Shown here: in pieces, positions 7,428-14,881 of the stretch
Layout: each line of letters begins with the position of its first letter
How positions within the stretch are numbered: position 1 is the stretch's first letter
NCBI GenBank assembly: GCA_937973555.1
Contig: CALJKL010000061.1
Location: forward strand, 1-20,956
Source of the DNA: an uncultured Flavobacteriales bacterium
GTDB lineage: Bacteria; Bacteroidota; Bacteroidia; Flavobacteriales; Weeksellaceae
Direction of reading: 5' to 3'
Length of the DNA stretch: 20,956 nt
Translations under genes and position numbers: made by a program
The notes under the pieces: model-generated
The model's input: only the letters and a program-made list of their open reading frames with translations
What the model was told of the DNA's origin: nothing
Database searches by the model: none

Positions 7428-8349
7428 GTTTTTGGAAATATCATCCGCAAAAATTGGCTATACAAAACCCTTAATTTCCGAGGTTAATGCTTCTTTGGAT
7501 TATGGTGATGTGTGTCTACTCATTGGAAACAATGGTGTTGGCAAGACTACTTTAATCAAAACTATTTTGCAACAAACTCCATTATTGAAAGGTGAAATTT
7601 CTATCAATAATAATCTGGCAAAAAAACTGTCCAATAAAGAAATTGCCGAAGCAATTGCTGTAGTTTTTTCTAAGGCACAGATTCCTAACAGCTATACTAC
7701 GGAAGATTTGATTTCATTAGGAAAATTTATTCATCTTCCTTATTATTATCAATTGGGTAAAGAAGATAAAGATGAAGTGGAGAACATAATTTCTCAATTA
7801 AAATTGGATGAATTTAAAGATGTTTCACTTCAAAAACTATCTGACGGTAATCTTCAAAAAGCCTATATAGGAAGAGCTTTGGCACAAAATTCACCCATGA
7901 TTATTTTGGATGAACCTACCACTCACCTTGATGAAGACAACAAAATTATCATCCTGAAACTCTTAAGAGATTTAGCCAAAAAATTAAATAAAATCATCCT
8001 TTTCTCTTCTCACGATTGGCGATTGGCTAAAGAATTTGCGGATAAAATATGGTTTATTTATGAAGGAAAACTTCAGGAGGGATTAGCCGAAGACGTTTTA
8101 TTGCATAATAATTTATTGACCCACCCAAGATTATTTACCATTAACGAAAACTTTGTCTCACCTGAAATCGAAGCCCCATTTTTGGAAAAAGAAATGCTGT
8201 ATTCTGCCCTTCAGAAAAATTTTGAAAAAGACCTTTCAGCATTCAAAATAGTGTTCTTGAATCCATATTGGGAGATTAAAATGGATAATTCCTCTATTTC
8301 TTGTCGATCTGTTGAAGAAATCCTTCAAACTATTACAAATAGTTTATAA
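7420..8349 (+). CDS. ABC transporter ATP-binding protein of FecE/BtuD type
   Basis: This 309-aa ATPase energises the adjacent permease. Walker A GNNGVGKT is at residues 36-43, and the signature reads LSDGN at 140-144 instead of LSGGQ. Walker B IILDEP spans 161-166, a D-loop THLDEDNK follows, and the H-loop is FSSHDW (His198). The nucleotide-binding domain ends near residue 230. About 75 further residues form a C-terminal extension that most FecE-like proteins (about 250-260 aa) lack, and I do not recognise it. The ATG lies inside the end of the permease gene. The following 160 bp hold the regulator's operator region and no clear terminator. Confidence 0.88.
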   Translation: MHKFLEISSAKIGYTKPLISEVNASLDYGDVCLLIGNNGVGKTTLIKTILQQTPLLKGEISINNNLAKKLSNKEIAEAIAVVFSKAQIPNSYTTEDLISLGKFIHLPYYYQLGKEDKDEVENIISQLKLDEFKDVSLQKLSDGNLQKAYIGRALAQNSPMIILDEPTTHLDEDNKIIILKLLRDLAKKLNKIILFSSHDWRLAKEFADKIWFIYEGKLQEGLAEDVLLHNNLLTHPRLFTINENFVSPEIEAPFLEKEMLYSALQKNFEKDLSAFKIVFLNPYWEIKMDNSSISCRSVEEILQTITNSL

Positions 8350-8449
8350 TTCATACTTTTCATTGATTATTTCATTTTTTACTTTTTCTTTTGTTAAGTA
8401 AAGCATAGCAATTAAATTATTCATAATCAATAATTTACATAAATTCCCC

Positions 8450-8479
8450 AAAAAATACTATGCGTGCATAGTATTTTTT
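8450..8479. promoter_or_regulatory. Operator 1: long palindrome upstream of the MarR-family gene
   Basis: A perfect 30-bp palindrome is centred on GT at 8464-8465 with core TATGCGTGCATA. It covers the region where the -33 element would lie, so a bound dimer should block RNA polymerase. A second copy of the core follows 31 bp downstream. Confidence 0.7.
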
Positions 8480-8480
8480 T

Positions 8481-8488
8481 TATATTTG
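8481..8488 (+). promoter_or_regulatory. -7 box of the MarR-fad operon promoter
   Basis: TATATTTG matches TAnnTTTG exactly and lies between the two operator palindromes. It predicts a transcript start near 8493 and a leader of about 20 nt before the ATG at 8513. The -33 region is occupied by operator 1 and has no TTTG. Confidence 0.6.
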
Positions 8489-8489
8489 C

Positions 8490-8501
8490 TATGCACGCAT
8501 A
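8490..8501. promoter_or_regulatory. Operator 2: TATGCACGCATA palindrome over the transcript start
   Basis: The core is the exact reverse complement of the operator 1 core and is itself a TATGC-nn-GCATA palindrome. Its centre is 31 bp (about three helical turns) from that of operator 1. It overlaps the predicted transcript start. Confidence 0.7.
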
Positions 8502-8512
8502 ACATTTTAACC

Positions 8513-8965
8513 ATGGAATTCAAAACTAAAGAAAAAGTTGAAAATGTAGATTTACTATTAAAGTCGGTATGGTTGGCAGTTTCTAAAATGTATTCTGAGC
8601 AAGCCTCCTTACATAATTCTACTGCAGTTCAGGCTTTAACTTTACTCAAAATTGACCCAAAAGAAGGGACAAGAAGCACAAACCTTGGTCCAAAAATGGC
8701 CATAGAACCCACATCTCTTACCAGAATTATTAAACTATTGGAAGATAATGGTTACATCTATAAAGAGAAAACCACAAACGATAAAAGAGAAGTTATAATA
8801 CGATTGACAGACAAAGGCCTTAAATCTAGAGACCTTTCAAAAGAGGTAGTAATGACTTTTAATAAAAAAGTAGTTGAAAAAATTGACCCAGAAAAATTTT
8901 CAATTTTTAAAGAAGTTATGGGAGAAATTTTAAAAATTACTAATGATATGAATTTAAAAAAATAG
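8513..8965 (+). CDS. MarR-family transcriptional regulator of the beta-oxidation operon
   Basis: The ATG at 8513 gives 150 aa. An open frame reaches back to a TTG at 8486, but that codon lies inside the -7 box, so it cannot be the start. The protein has the MarR winged-helix fold: an N-terminal dimer helix, the recognition-helix region NLGPKMAIEPTSLTRIIKLL (about 58-76, split at the domain edge), and a wing with KTTNDKREVIIRLTDKG (about 86-102, conserved DxR). A C-terminal dimer helix follows. It is the first gene of the fad operon, 23 bp ahead of the dehydrogenase. Two palindromes around its own promoter suggest autoregulation and control of fatty-acid breakdown. Sensing of an acyl-CoA ligand is an inference. 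Confidence 0.85.
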   Translation: MEFKTKEKVENVDLLLKSVWLAVSKMYSEQASLHNSTAVQALTLLKIDPKEGTRSTNLGPKMAIEPTSLTRIIKLLEDNGYIYKEKTTNDKREVIIRLTDKGLKSRDLSKEVVMTFNKKVVEKIDPEKFSIFKEVMGEILKITNDMNLKK

Positions 8966-8988
8966 CACAAATAATATACATTATTACA

Positions 8989-11394
8989 ATGAAAAGACGC
9001 ATTAAACACGTTACAGTTCTCGGTTCAGGAATTATGGGTTCCGGTATTGCTGCACATTTCGCCAATATAGGTGTAGAAGTGCTTCTGCTGGATATTGTTC
9101 CGTTTGAACTCACTGAGACTGAAACCAAAAAAGGTCTTACCAAAGAAGACAAGGCAGTACGAAACAGAATTGCTGCAGAAAGTCTGGCAAAATTGGTAAA
9201 AGCGAGTCCAGCTCTGCTTTACAAAAAAGAGTTTGCTAGTAGAATTTCTGTAGGAAATTTTGACGACGATTTACATAAAATCAAAAATACAGACTGGATT
9301 ATTGAAGTAGTAGTAGAAAGATTAGACATCAAGAAATCGGTTTATGAAAAAATTGAACAGTTTCGCAAACCAGGAACATTAGTTTCTTCCAACACTTCAG
9401 GAATCCCAATTCATCATTTAACGGAAGGAAGAAGTGATGATTTCAAGAAGTATTTTGCAGGGACACACTTCTTCAATCCAGTAAGATATCTTCCGCTTTT
9501 AGAAATCATCCCTACGCCAGACACAGACCCTGAAATCGTGAAATTCTACATGGAATATGGCGAGAAATTTTTAGGAAAAACGATGGTTCAGGCCAAAGAC
9601 ACTCCTGCTTTCGTGGCCAATAGAATCGGTGTTTTTTCGATGATGAATCTTCTGCATAATGTAAAAGCTATAGGCCTTAACGTGACGGAAGTTGATAAAT
9701 TGACGGGACCAGTTATCGGTAGACCAAAGTCTGCAACCTTTAGAACGGCAGATGTAGTCGGTCTTGATACGTTGGTACATGTAGCCAATGGCGTTCACAA
9801 CGCAGGTGTGGAAGACGAACAATTCAAAGGGACTTTTGTTTTGCCAGACTTCATCAATATGATGTTGGATAAAAAATGGTTGGGTTCTAAAACCGAACAG
9901 GGCTTTTACAAAAAGGTGAAAAATGGCTCAGGCAAATCTGAAATTCATGGATTGAATCTTGATACCATGGAATATGAATTGCAGCCAAAAGCCAACTTCT
10001 CAACTCTGGAATTGACAAAAGCCATAGATCAACCTATTGATCGTTTCAAAGTATTAATCAATGGTAAAGACAAAGCAGCTGAATTATACAGAAAATCTTT
10101 AGGAGCATTATTCGCTTATATTTCTCATAAAGTTCCCGAAGTTTCTGATGAAATCTACAGAATAGACGATGCTATGAAAGCCGGCTTTGGTTGGGAAAAC
10201 GGACCGTTTGAAATATGGGATGCTGTAGGAATTGCCAAAGGAATTGAACTGGCTGAAGCAGCAGGATTTACAGTCTCAGATTGGGCAAAATCTTTTGGTG
10301 AAAAAGGTGGGCATTTTTATGAAATCAAAGAAAATGGCAGCAAAACTTTCTTCAACCAAAAAACAGCCGGTTATGAAGAAATACCAGGTCAAAATCATTT
10401 TATCATTTTAGACAATATCCGAAAAAATAAAACCTTGTGGAGCAATTCTGGCTCTGCGATTCAGGATTTGGGAGATGGAATCATCAATTTCGAAATCCGT
10501 TCCAAAATGAATTCTTTGGGCGGAGAAGTTTTAGATGGATTAAACCGCGCTATTGATTTGGCCGAAAAAGAATATGAAGGTTTGGTGATAGGAAACCAAG
10601 CGGCTAATTTCTCTGTTGGGGCCAACTTGGCCATGATTCTCATGATGGCTATAGAACAAGATTGGGATGACCTGAATATGGCCATAGCTTATTTCCAAAA
10701 ATCTATGATGAGAGTTCGCTACTCTTCTATTCCTGTAGTAGTAGCTCCTCACGGAATGACATTGGGTGGGGGTTGCGAAATGACCATGCATGCTGATAAA
10801 GTAGTCGCTGCAGCAGAAACGTACATTGGTTTGGTAGAATTCGGTGTAGGGGTAATTCCTGGTGGTGGCGGTTCTAAAGAATTTACGCTAAGAACCATGA
10901 GTGAGGTAGTTGCCGATGATGTGAAGAACAACAGACTGCGTGAAGCCTTTATGAATATTGCCATGGCTAAAGTAGCCACTTCTGCACATGAAGCGTTTGA
11001 TATGGGCATTCTTCAAAAGCATAAAGATATTGTGGTGGTGAATAAAAACCGTCAAATTGCAGAAGCCAAAAAGGTAGCTTTATTAATGGCAGAACAAGGA
11101 TATACCCAACCGATTCAGCAAAAAGTAAAAGTATTGGGACAAGGCGCATTAGGAATGTTCTATGTAGGAACAGACCAAATGGTGACTGGCAATTTCATTT
11201 CAGAACACGACAAGAAAATTGCTGATAAACTGGCATACGTAATGGTGGGCGGTAGTCTTTCTGAACCTACTGAAGTAACGGAACAATACTTGTTGAATTT
11301 AGAAAGAGAGGCTTTCTTACAGCTTTGTGGCGAAAGAAAGACCTTGGAAAGAATTCAATTTATGTTACAAAAAGGGAAACCGCTTCGTAACTAG
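8989..11394 (+). CDS. 3-hydroxyacyl-CoA dehydrogenase/enoyl-CoA hydratase fusion (FadN-like)
   Basis: This 801-aa bifunctional enzyme carries out the hydration and NAD-dependent dehydrogenation steps of beta-oxidation. The dehydrogenase comes first: the Rossmann motif GSGIMGSGIAAHFANIG (about 12-28), the catalytic THFFNP (His160) with Glu172, and FVANRI at about 208-213. A second dehydrogenase C-terminal domain covers about 350-440. The hydratase/crotonase domain is at the C terminus, with NFSVGANLA as the oxyanion-hole region, then GGGCE at about 592-596 and GLVEFGVGVIPGGGG at about 611-625. This domain order and length match Bacillus FadN rather than E. coli FadB, where the hydratase is N-terminal. 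The stop TAG overlaps the first heptad of the repeat array around the inserted four-helix-bundle gene. Thiolase and acyl-CoA dehydrogenase follow in the same operon. Confidence 0.93.
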   Translation: MKRRIKHVTVLGSGIMGSGIAAHFANIGVEVLLLDIVPFELTETETKKGLTKEDKAVRNRIAAESLAKLVKASPALLYKKEFASRISVGNFDDDLHKIKNTDWIIEVVVERLDIKKSVYEKIEQFRKPGTLVSSNTSGIPIHHLTEGRSDDFKKYFAGTHFFNPVRYLPLLEIIPTPDTDPEIVKFYMEYGEKFLGKTMVQAKDTPAFVANRIGVFSMMNLLHNVKAIGLNVTEVDKLTGPVIGRPKSATFRTADVVGLDTLVHVANGVHNAGVEDEQFKGTFVLPDFINMMLDKKWLGSKTEQGFYKKVKNGSGKSEIHGLNLDTMEYELQPKANFSTLELTKAIDQPIDRFKVLINGKDKAAELYRKSLGALFAYISHKVPEVSDEIYRIDDAMKAGFGWENGPFEIWDAVGIAKGIELAEAAGFTVSDWAKSFGEKGGHFYEIKENGSKTFFNQKTAGYEEIPGQNHFIILDNIRKNKTLWSNSGSAIQDLGDGIINFEIRSKMNSLGGEVLDGLNRAIDLAEKEYEGLVIGNQAANFSVGANLAMILMMAIEQDWDDLNMAIAYFQKSMMRVRYSSIPVVVAPHGMTLGGGCEMTMHADKVVAAAETYIGLVEFGVGVIPGGGGSKEFTLRTMSEVVADDVKNNRLREAFMNIAMAKVATSAHEAFDMGILQKHKDIVVVNKNRQIAEAKKVALLMAEQGYTQPIQQKVKVLGQGALGMFYVGTDQMVTGNFISEHDKKIADKLAYVMVGGSLSEPTEVTEQYLLNLEREAFLQLCGERKTLERIQFMLQKGKPLRN

Positions 11395-11425
11395 AAGTTA
11401 GATATTAGCTATTAGAAATTAGATG
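11391..11425 (+). repeat. Left heptad array, five 7-bp TTAGNNN-like units
   Basis: TTAG recurs at 11398, 11405, 11412 and 11419, exactly 7 bp apart, preceded by a CTAG unit at 11391. The first unit contains the TAG stop of the dehydrogenase. The last unit, TTAGATG, contains the ATG of the four-helix-bundle gene. Confidence 0.8.
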
Positions 11426-11785
11426 AAAGCTCATAAGTTACAAGATTTGCAAATTTGGAGAAAATCAATGAATTTGGTTAAAGATATTTATGTATTAACT
11501 CAAGATTTGCCAATCGAAGAAAAATTTGGCTTAATAAGTCAAATTAGAAGATGTGCCGTTTCTCTTCCTTCTAATATTGCTGAAGGTGCTGGTATAAACA
11601 ATGTTAATGAATTTATTCAGTTTTTAGGAATTAGCTCTGGTTCTGCTTATGAATTAGAAACGCAACTTATTCTCTTATCTGAATTGAATTTTAAAACAGA
11701 AAAGGAAATCACGCCTTTATTGAACGAAATTTCTGAAATTCAAAAAATGATTTATTCATTTAAAATAAAATTAAAAAACGGTTAG
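11423..11785 (+). CDS. Four-helix-bundle protein, 23S rRNA intervening-sequence (S23) family
   Basis: This 120-aa protein is complete and has the family landmarks: an N-terminal LQDLQIWRKSMNLVKDIY, then the basic segment GLISQIRRCAVSLPSNIAEG (about 37-56), and the helix SSGSAYELETQLILLSELN. Members form small all-helical bundles. They are best known as ORFs in intervening sequences of 23S rRNA, and Avd of diversity-generating retroelements shares the fold. Nucleic-acid binding is the usual supposition, but the molecular role is unknown. No reverse transcriptase is present. It sits in the middle of the fad operon, has no metabolic relation to it, and is bracketed by inverted heptad arrays, so it looks like an insertion. 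It would be co-transcribed with the operon. Confidence 0.88.
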   Translation: MKAHKLQDLQIWRKSMNLVKDIYVLTQDLPIEEKFGLISQIRRCAVSLPSNIAEGAGINNVNEFIQFLGISSGSAYELETQLILLSELNFKTEKEITPLLNEISEIQKMIYSFKIKLKNG

Positions 11786-11789
11786 TAGT

Positions 11790-11824
11790 CATCTAACTTC
11801 TAACCTCTTATTTCTAAAATCTAA
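11790..11824 (-). repeat. Right heptad array, inverted relative to the left one
   Basis: Read on the minus strand, five 7-bp units occur from 11824 down to 11790. Four begin TTAG and one reads TAAG. The unit nearest the gene is TTAGATG, as in the left array. It ends three bases before the thiolase ATG. Confidence 0.8.
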
Positions 11825-11827
11825 ATT

Positions 11828-13006
11828 ATGAAACAAGCATATATCGTAGCAGGTTACAGAACAGCGGTGGGTAAAGCCCCAAAAGGTTCTTTGAGGTTTA
11901 CCCGACCAGATGTAATGGCTGCAAAAGTGATAGAAAAGTTGATGGCAGATTTGCCTCAATTAGATAAAGAAAGAATTGACGATCTTATTGTAGGAAATGC
12001 CATGCCAGAAGCAGAGCAAGGTCTTAACGTAGCAAGATTAATTTCTTTGATGGGATTAAATACTGACAAAGTTCCTGGGGTAACAGTTAACCGTTATTGC
12101 GCTTCAGGTTCTGAAGCCATTGCCATTGCCTCTGCTAAAATACAAACAGGTATGGCAGATTGCATCATTGCAGGAGGAGCAGAATCTATGTCTTTTATTC
12201 CTATGGGAGGTTATAAACCTGTTCCTGAAAGCCATGTTGCGAAATCTCACCCGGATTATTATTGGGGAATGGGATATACCGCAGAGGAGGTGGCTAAACA
12301 ATATAATATTACCAGAGAAGAGCAAGACCAATTTGCTTTTGAATCTCATCAAAAAGCTTTGAAGGCTATTGCAGAAGGTAAATTTGCGAGTCAAATTGTT
12401 CCGGTTCCTGTAGAATATAACTTCTTAGACGAAAACCAAAAAGTACAAACCAAAAAGTTTGACTTTGCTATTGATGAAGGTCCAAGAGCTGATACTTCTT
12501 TAGAAGGTTTAGCAAAACTGAAGCCTGTTTTTGCCAACGGAGGCAGCGTAACAGCGGGTAACTCATCTCAGATGTCAGATGGTGCCGCTTTCGTAGTAGT
12601 AATGTCAGAAGAAATGGTAAAAGAGCTCAATTTAGAACCTATAGCCAGATTGGTTTCTTATTCAGCAGTAGGATTAGAGCCAAGAATTATGGGCATGGGT
12701 CCTATCTATGCCATTCCAAAGGCATTGAAACAGGCCGGTTTAACATTAAATGATATTGGTCTCATAGAACTCAATGAAGCATTTGCATCTCAATCAGTAG
12801 CCATCAAGAAAGAATTAGGCTTAAATCCTGATATCTTAAACGTAAACGGAGGTGCTATTGCATTAGGCCACCCTCTTGGTTGTACCGGAACCAAACTAAC
12901 CGTTCAATTGCTCAATGAAATGAAATTGAGAGGCGTAAAATACGGTATGGTATCCATGTGTGTGGGTACAGGGCAGGGAGCTGCTTCAGTTATTGAATTA
13001 TTGTAA
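11828..13006 (+). CDS. fadA: Acetyl-CoA acyltransferase (3-ketoacyl-CoA thiolase)
   Basis: This 392-aa thiolase cleaves 3-ketoacyl-CoA with CoA, releasing acetyl-CoA in the last step of the beta-oxidation cycle. The nucleophile is Cys91 in NRYCASGSEA. The catalytic histidine is in GGAIALGHPLGCTG (His348), and the second cysteine is in CVGTGQG (Cys378; CxGxGxG motif with Thr in place of the common Gly). Length and ends are normal. It lies between the inserted four-helix-bundle cassette and the acyl-CoA dehydrogenase, 20 bp ahead of the latter, so it is in the same transcript. Context favours a degradative role over acetoacetyl-CoA synthesis. Confidence 0.93.
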   Translation: MKQAYIVAGYRTAVGKAPKGSLRFTRPDVMAAKVIEKLMADLPQLDKERIDDLIVGNAMPEAEQGLNVARLISLMGLNTDKVPGVTVNRYCASGSEAIAIASAKIQTGMADCIIAGGAESMSFIPMGGYKPVPESHVAKSHPDYYWGMGYTAEEVAKQYNITREEQDQFAFESHQKALKAIAEGKFASQIVPVPVEYNFLDENQKVQTKKFDFAIDEGPRADTSLEGLAKLKPVFANGGSVTAGNSSQMSDGAAFVVVMSEEMVKELNLEPIARLVSYSAVGLEPRIMGMGPIYAIPKALKQAGLTLNDIGLIELNEAFASQSVAIKKELGLNPDILNVNGGAIALGHPLGCTGTKLTVQLLNEMKLRGVKYGMVSMCVGTGQGAASVIELL

Positions 13007-13026
13007 ACACAAAATAAATATAGATT

Positions 13027-14802
13027 ATGTCAACGTTAAAAGGAGGAGAATTCCTCATCAAAGAAATAGAAGCACAACAAGTTTTTTCATTAGAAGATTT
13101 GAATGAAGAACAAAAAATGCTTCGCGATTCTGCCAAAGAATTTATTGACAGAGTGGTTGTTCCCAACAAAGAAAGATTTGAAAAGAAAGACTACGCCTTC
13201 ACCGAAGAATGCATGAAACAAATTGGTGAAATGGGCTTTTTGGGCATTGCAGTTCCAGAGAATTATGGCGGTCTTGGTTTAGGATTTATTTCTACCATGA
13301 TTGCCTGCGATTACCTTTCCGGAGCTACAGGTTCATTGGCAACTGCCTATGGAGCACATTCTGGAATTGGTACCCTTCCTATCCTATTCTATGGAACAGA
13401 AGAACAAAAACAAAAATACCTTCCGGATTTAGCCGCGGGGACTAAATTCGGTGCCTATTGCTTAACAGAACCAGATGCCGGTTCTGATGCCAATTCAGGA
13501 AAAACAAAAGCAAGACTTTCTGAAGATGGTAAACATTATATCATTAATGGGCAAAAAATGTGGATTTCTAATGCAGGTTTTGCAGACACTTTTACATTTT
13601 TCGCTAAAATAGAAGACGACAAAAACATTACTGGATTTGTTTTCAATAGAAGTGAACTCGAAAATCCTGACAGCTTTACTCTTGGTGAAGAAGAGCACAA
13701 ACTAGGGATTAGATCCTCTTCTACCCGTCAGGTTTTCTTCAATGAAATGAAAATTCCTGTTGAAAATCTCTTGGGTGAAAGAAACAATGGTTTCAAAATC
13801 GCTTTGAATGCTTTGAATGTAGGAAGAATAAAACTGGCAGCAGCCTGTTTAGATGCGCAGAGAAGAATTTTCAATCTTTCTGTAAACTATTCTAACGAAA
13901 GAAAACAATTCGGCACTCCTATTTCAACTTTTGGAGCCATCAGAAAAAAGCTGGCAGAAATGGCCACGGCTACTTTTGTTTCAGAAGCCGGTTCTTACAG
14001 AGCTGCACAGGATATTCAGAATAAAATTGATGAATTGGTTGCAGGTGGCATGAATCATCAACAAGCCGAACTGAAAGGTGTGGAAGAATTCGCAGTAGAA
14101 TGTTCTATCCTGAAAGTATTTGTTTCTGATACTGCCCAAACGGCTGCTGACGAAGGTATACAAATTTTTGGCGGAATGGGCTTCTCTGAAGATACACCAA
14201 TGGAAGCAGCATGGAGAGATGCCCGAATTTCTAGAATATATGAAGGAACTAATGAAATCAACCGACTTTTGGCCGTGGGTATGTTGGTGAAGAGAGCCTT
14301 CAAAGGAGAAATAGACTTGATGTCTCCTGCAATGGCGGTAGGCAAAGAACTGATGGGTATACCTTCATTTGAAACGCCTGATTATTCTGAATTCATGTCA
14401 GAAGAAAAAGCAGTAATTGCCAACCTTAAAAAAGTATTTTTAATGGTTTCTGGGGCTGCTCTTCAAAAATACATGATGGAGATAGAAAAACAACAGCATT
14501 TACTGATCAATGCTTCCGAAATTCTGAACCAAATCTACATGGCAGAATCTGCTGTTTTAAGAGCAGAGAAACATTTTGCGCCAGATTCTATCGAAGCTGC
14601 AATGGCTCAACTGAACCTTTATAAAGCAGTAGAAGCCATTATTACTTCTGCCAAAGAAGGTATTATTTCTTTCGCTGAAGGAGATGAACAACGTATGATG
14701 CTTTCCGGATTGAGAAGGTTTACCAAATATACCAATCAACCAAATGTGATTGCATTAACAGAAAAGATAGCAGCACATTTTGTAGCGAAGAATTCGTATT
14801 AA
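13027..14802 (+). CDS. Acyl-CoA dehydrogenase, long (591 aa) FadE/VLCAD-like form
   Basis: This FAD enzyme introduces the alpha-beta double bond into acyl-CoA. Landmarks in order are the N-terminal helical domain with VPENYGGLGLGFIS, AYCLTEPDAGSDANSGKTKA (flavin/substrate region, about 138-157), WISNAGFADTF, then NVGRIKLAA and ERKQFGTPI. IFGGMGFSEDTPMEAAWRDA is followed by RISRIYEGTNEINR, where Glu406 is the expected catalytic base. About 170 residues follow that motif, a C-terminal extension found in the larger VLCAD/ACAD9 and Bacillus FadE-like forms rather than in the 380-aa type. It is the last gene of the operon, followed by a strong terminator. Electrons would go to an electron-transfer flavoprotein, which is not encoded here. 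Confidence 0.92.
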   Translation: MSTLKGGEFLIKEIEAQQVFSLEDLNEEQKMLRDSAKEFIDRVVVPNKERFEKKDYAFTEECMKQIGEMGFLGIAVPENYGGLGLGFISTMIACDYLSGATGSLATAYGAHSGIGTLPILFYGTEEQKQKYLPDLAAGTKFGAYCLTEPDAGSDANSGKTKARLSEDGKHYIINGQKMWISNAGFADTFTFFAKIEDDKNITGFVFNRSELENPDSFTLGEEEHKLGIRSSSTRQVFFNEMKIPVENLLGERNNGFKIALNALNVGRIKLAAACLDAQRRIFNLSVNYSNERKQFGTPISTFGAIRKKLAEMATATFVSEAGSYRAAQDIQNKIDELVAGGMNHQQAELKGVEEFAVECSILKVFVSDTAQTAADEGIQIFGGMGFSEDTPMEAAWRDARISRIYEGTNEINRLLAVGMLVKRAFKGEIDLMSPAMAVGKELMGIPSFETPDYSEFMSEEKAVIANLKKVFLMVSGAALQKYMMEIEKQQHLLINASEILNQIYMAESAVLRAEKHFAPDSIEAAMAQLNLYKAVEAIITSAKEGIISFAEGDEQRMMLSGLRRFTKYTNQPNVIALTEKIAAHFVAKNSY

Positions 14803-14820
14803 AAGACCTATCATTTATAA

Positions 14821-14851
14821 AAAACTTCATCTAACGATGAAGTTTTTTTTT
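14821..14851 (+). terminator. Intrinsic terminator of the fad operon
   Basis: An 11-bp stem (14821-14831 with 14836-14846) with loop TAAC includes ACTTCATC/GATGAAGT and runs into nine T residues (14843-14851). It starts 19 bp after the acyl-CoA dehydrogenase stop. Confidence 0.88.
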
Positions 14852-14869
14852 CATATCAGGAAAAGCCAA

Positions 14870-14877
14870 TACATTTG
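14870..14877 (+). promoter_or_regulatory. Candidate -7 box of the TonB-dependent receptor gene
   Basis: TACATTTG matches TAnnTTTG and ends 4 bp before the ATG at 14882, which would make the mRNA leaderless or nearly so. Upstream there is no TTTG, only the T-run of the fad terminator about 18-25 bp away. Confidence 0.45.
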
Positions 14878-14881
14878 CATC

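Larger units (their letters stand above)
11391..11824. mobile_element. Possible mobile cassette: four-helix-bundle gene between inverted heptad arrays
   Basis: The 434-bp unit fills the gap between the dehydrogenase stop and the thiolase start (11828). It consists of a TTAGNNN heptad array, a 120-aa gene and an inverted heptad array. The arrays share a 12-bp exact inverted repeat (11392-11403 and 11791-11802). No transposase is present and no target duplication was identified, so mobility is inferred from the structure and its position inside an otherwise standard operon. Confidence 0.5.

Noticed and set aside
8362..8431. 9-bp inverted repeat ATTGATTAT / ATAATCAAT upstream of the MarR operators
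   Set aside because: It is almost pure A/T with a 52-nt loop, is not followed by a T-run, and is expected by chance in this base composition.
11423..11785. Diversity-generating retroelement built around an Avd-like gene
   Set aside because: No reverse transcriptase, template repeat or variable repeat is present; only the shared four-helix-bundle family suggests it.
12120..12362. 80-codon plus-strand frame inside the thiolase gene
   Set aside because: It is an out-of-frame shadow of the thiolase and has no start context or domain.
14837..14881. Upstream in-frame ATG extending the TonB-dependent receptor by 15 residues
   Set aside because: It lies in the stem of the fad operon terminator and would put residues ahead of a normal signal peptide.
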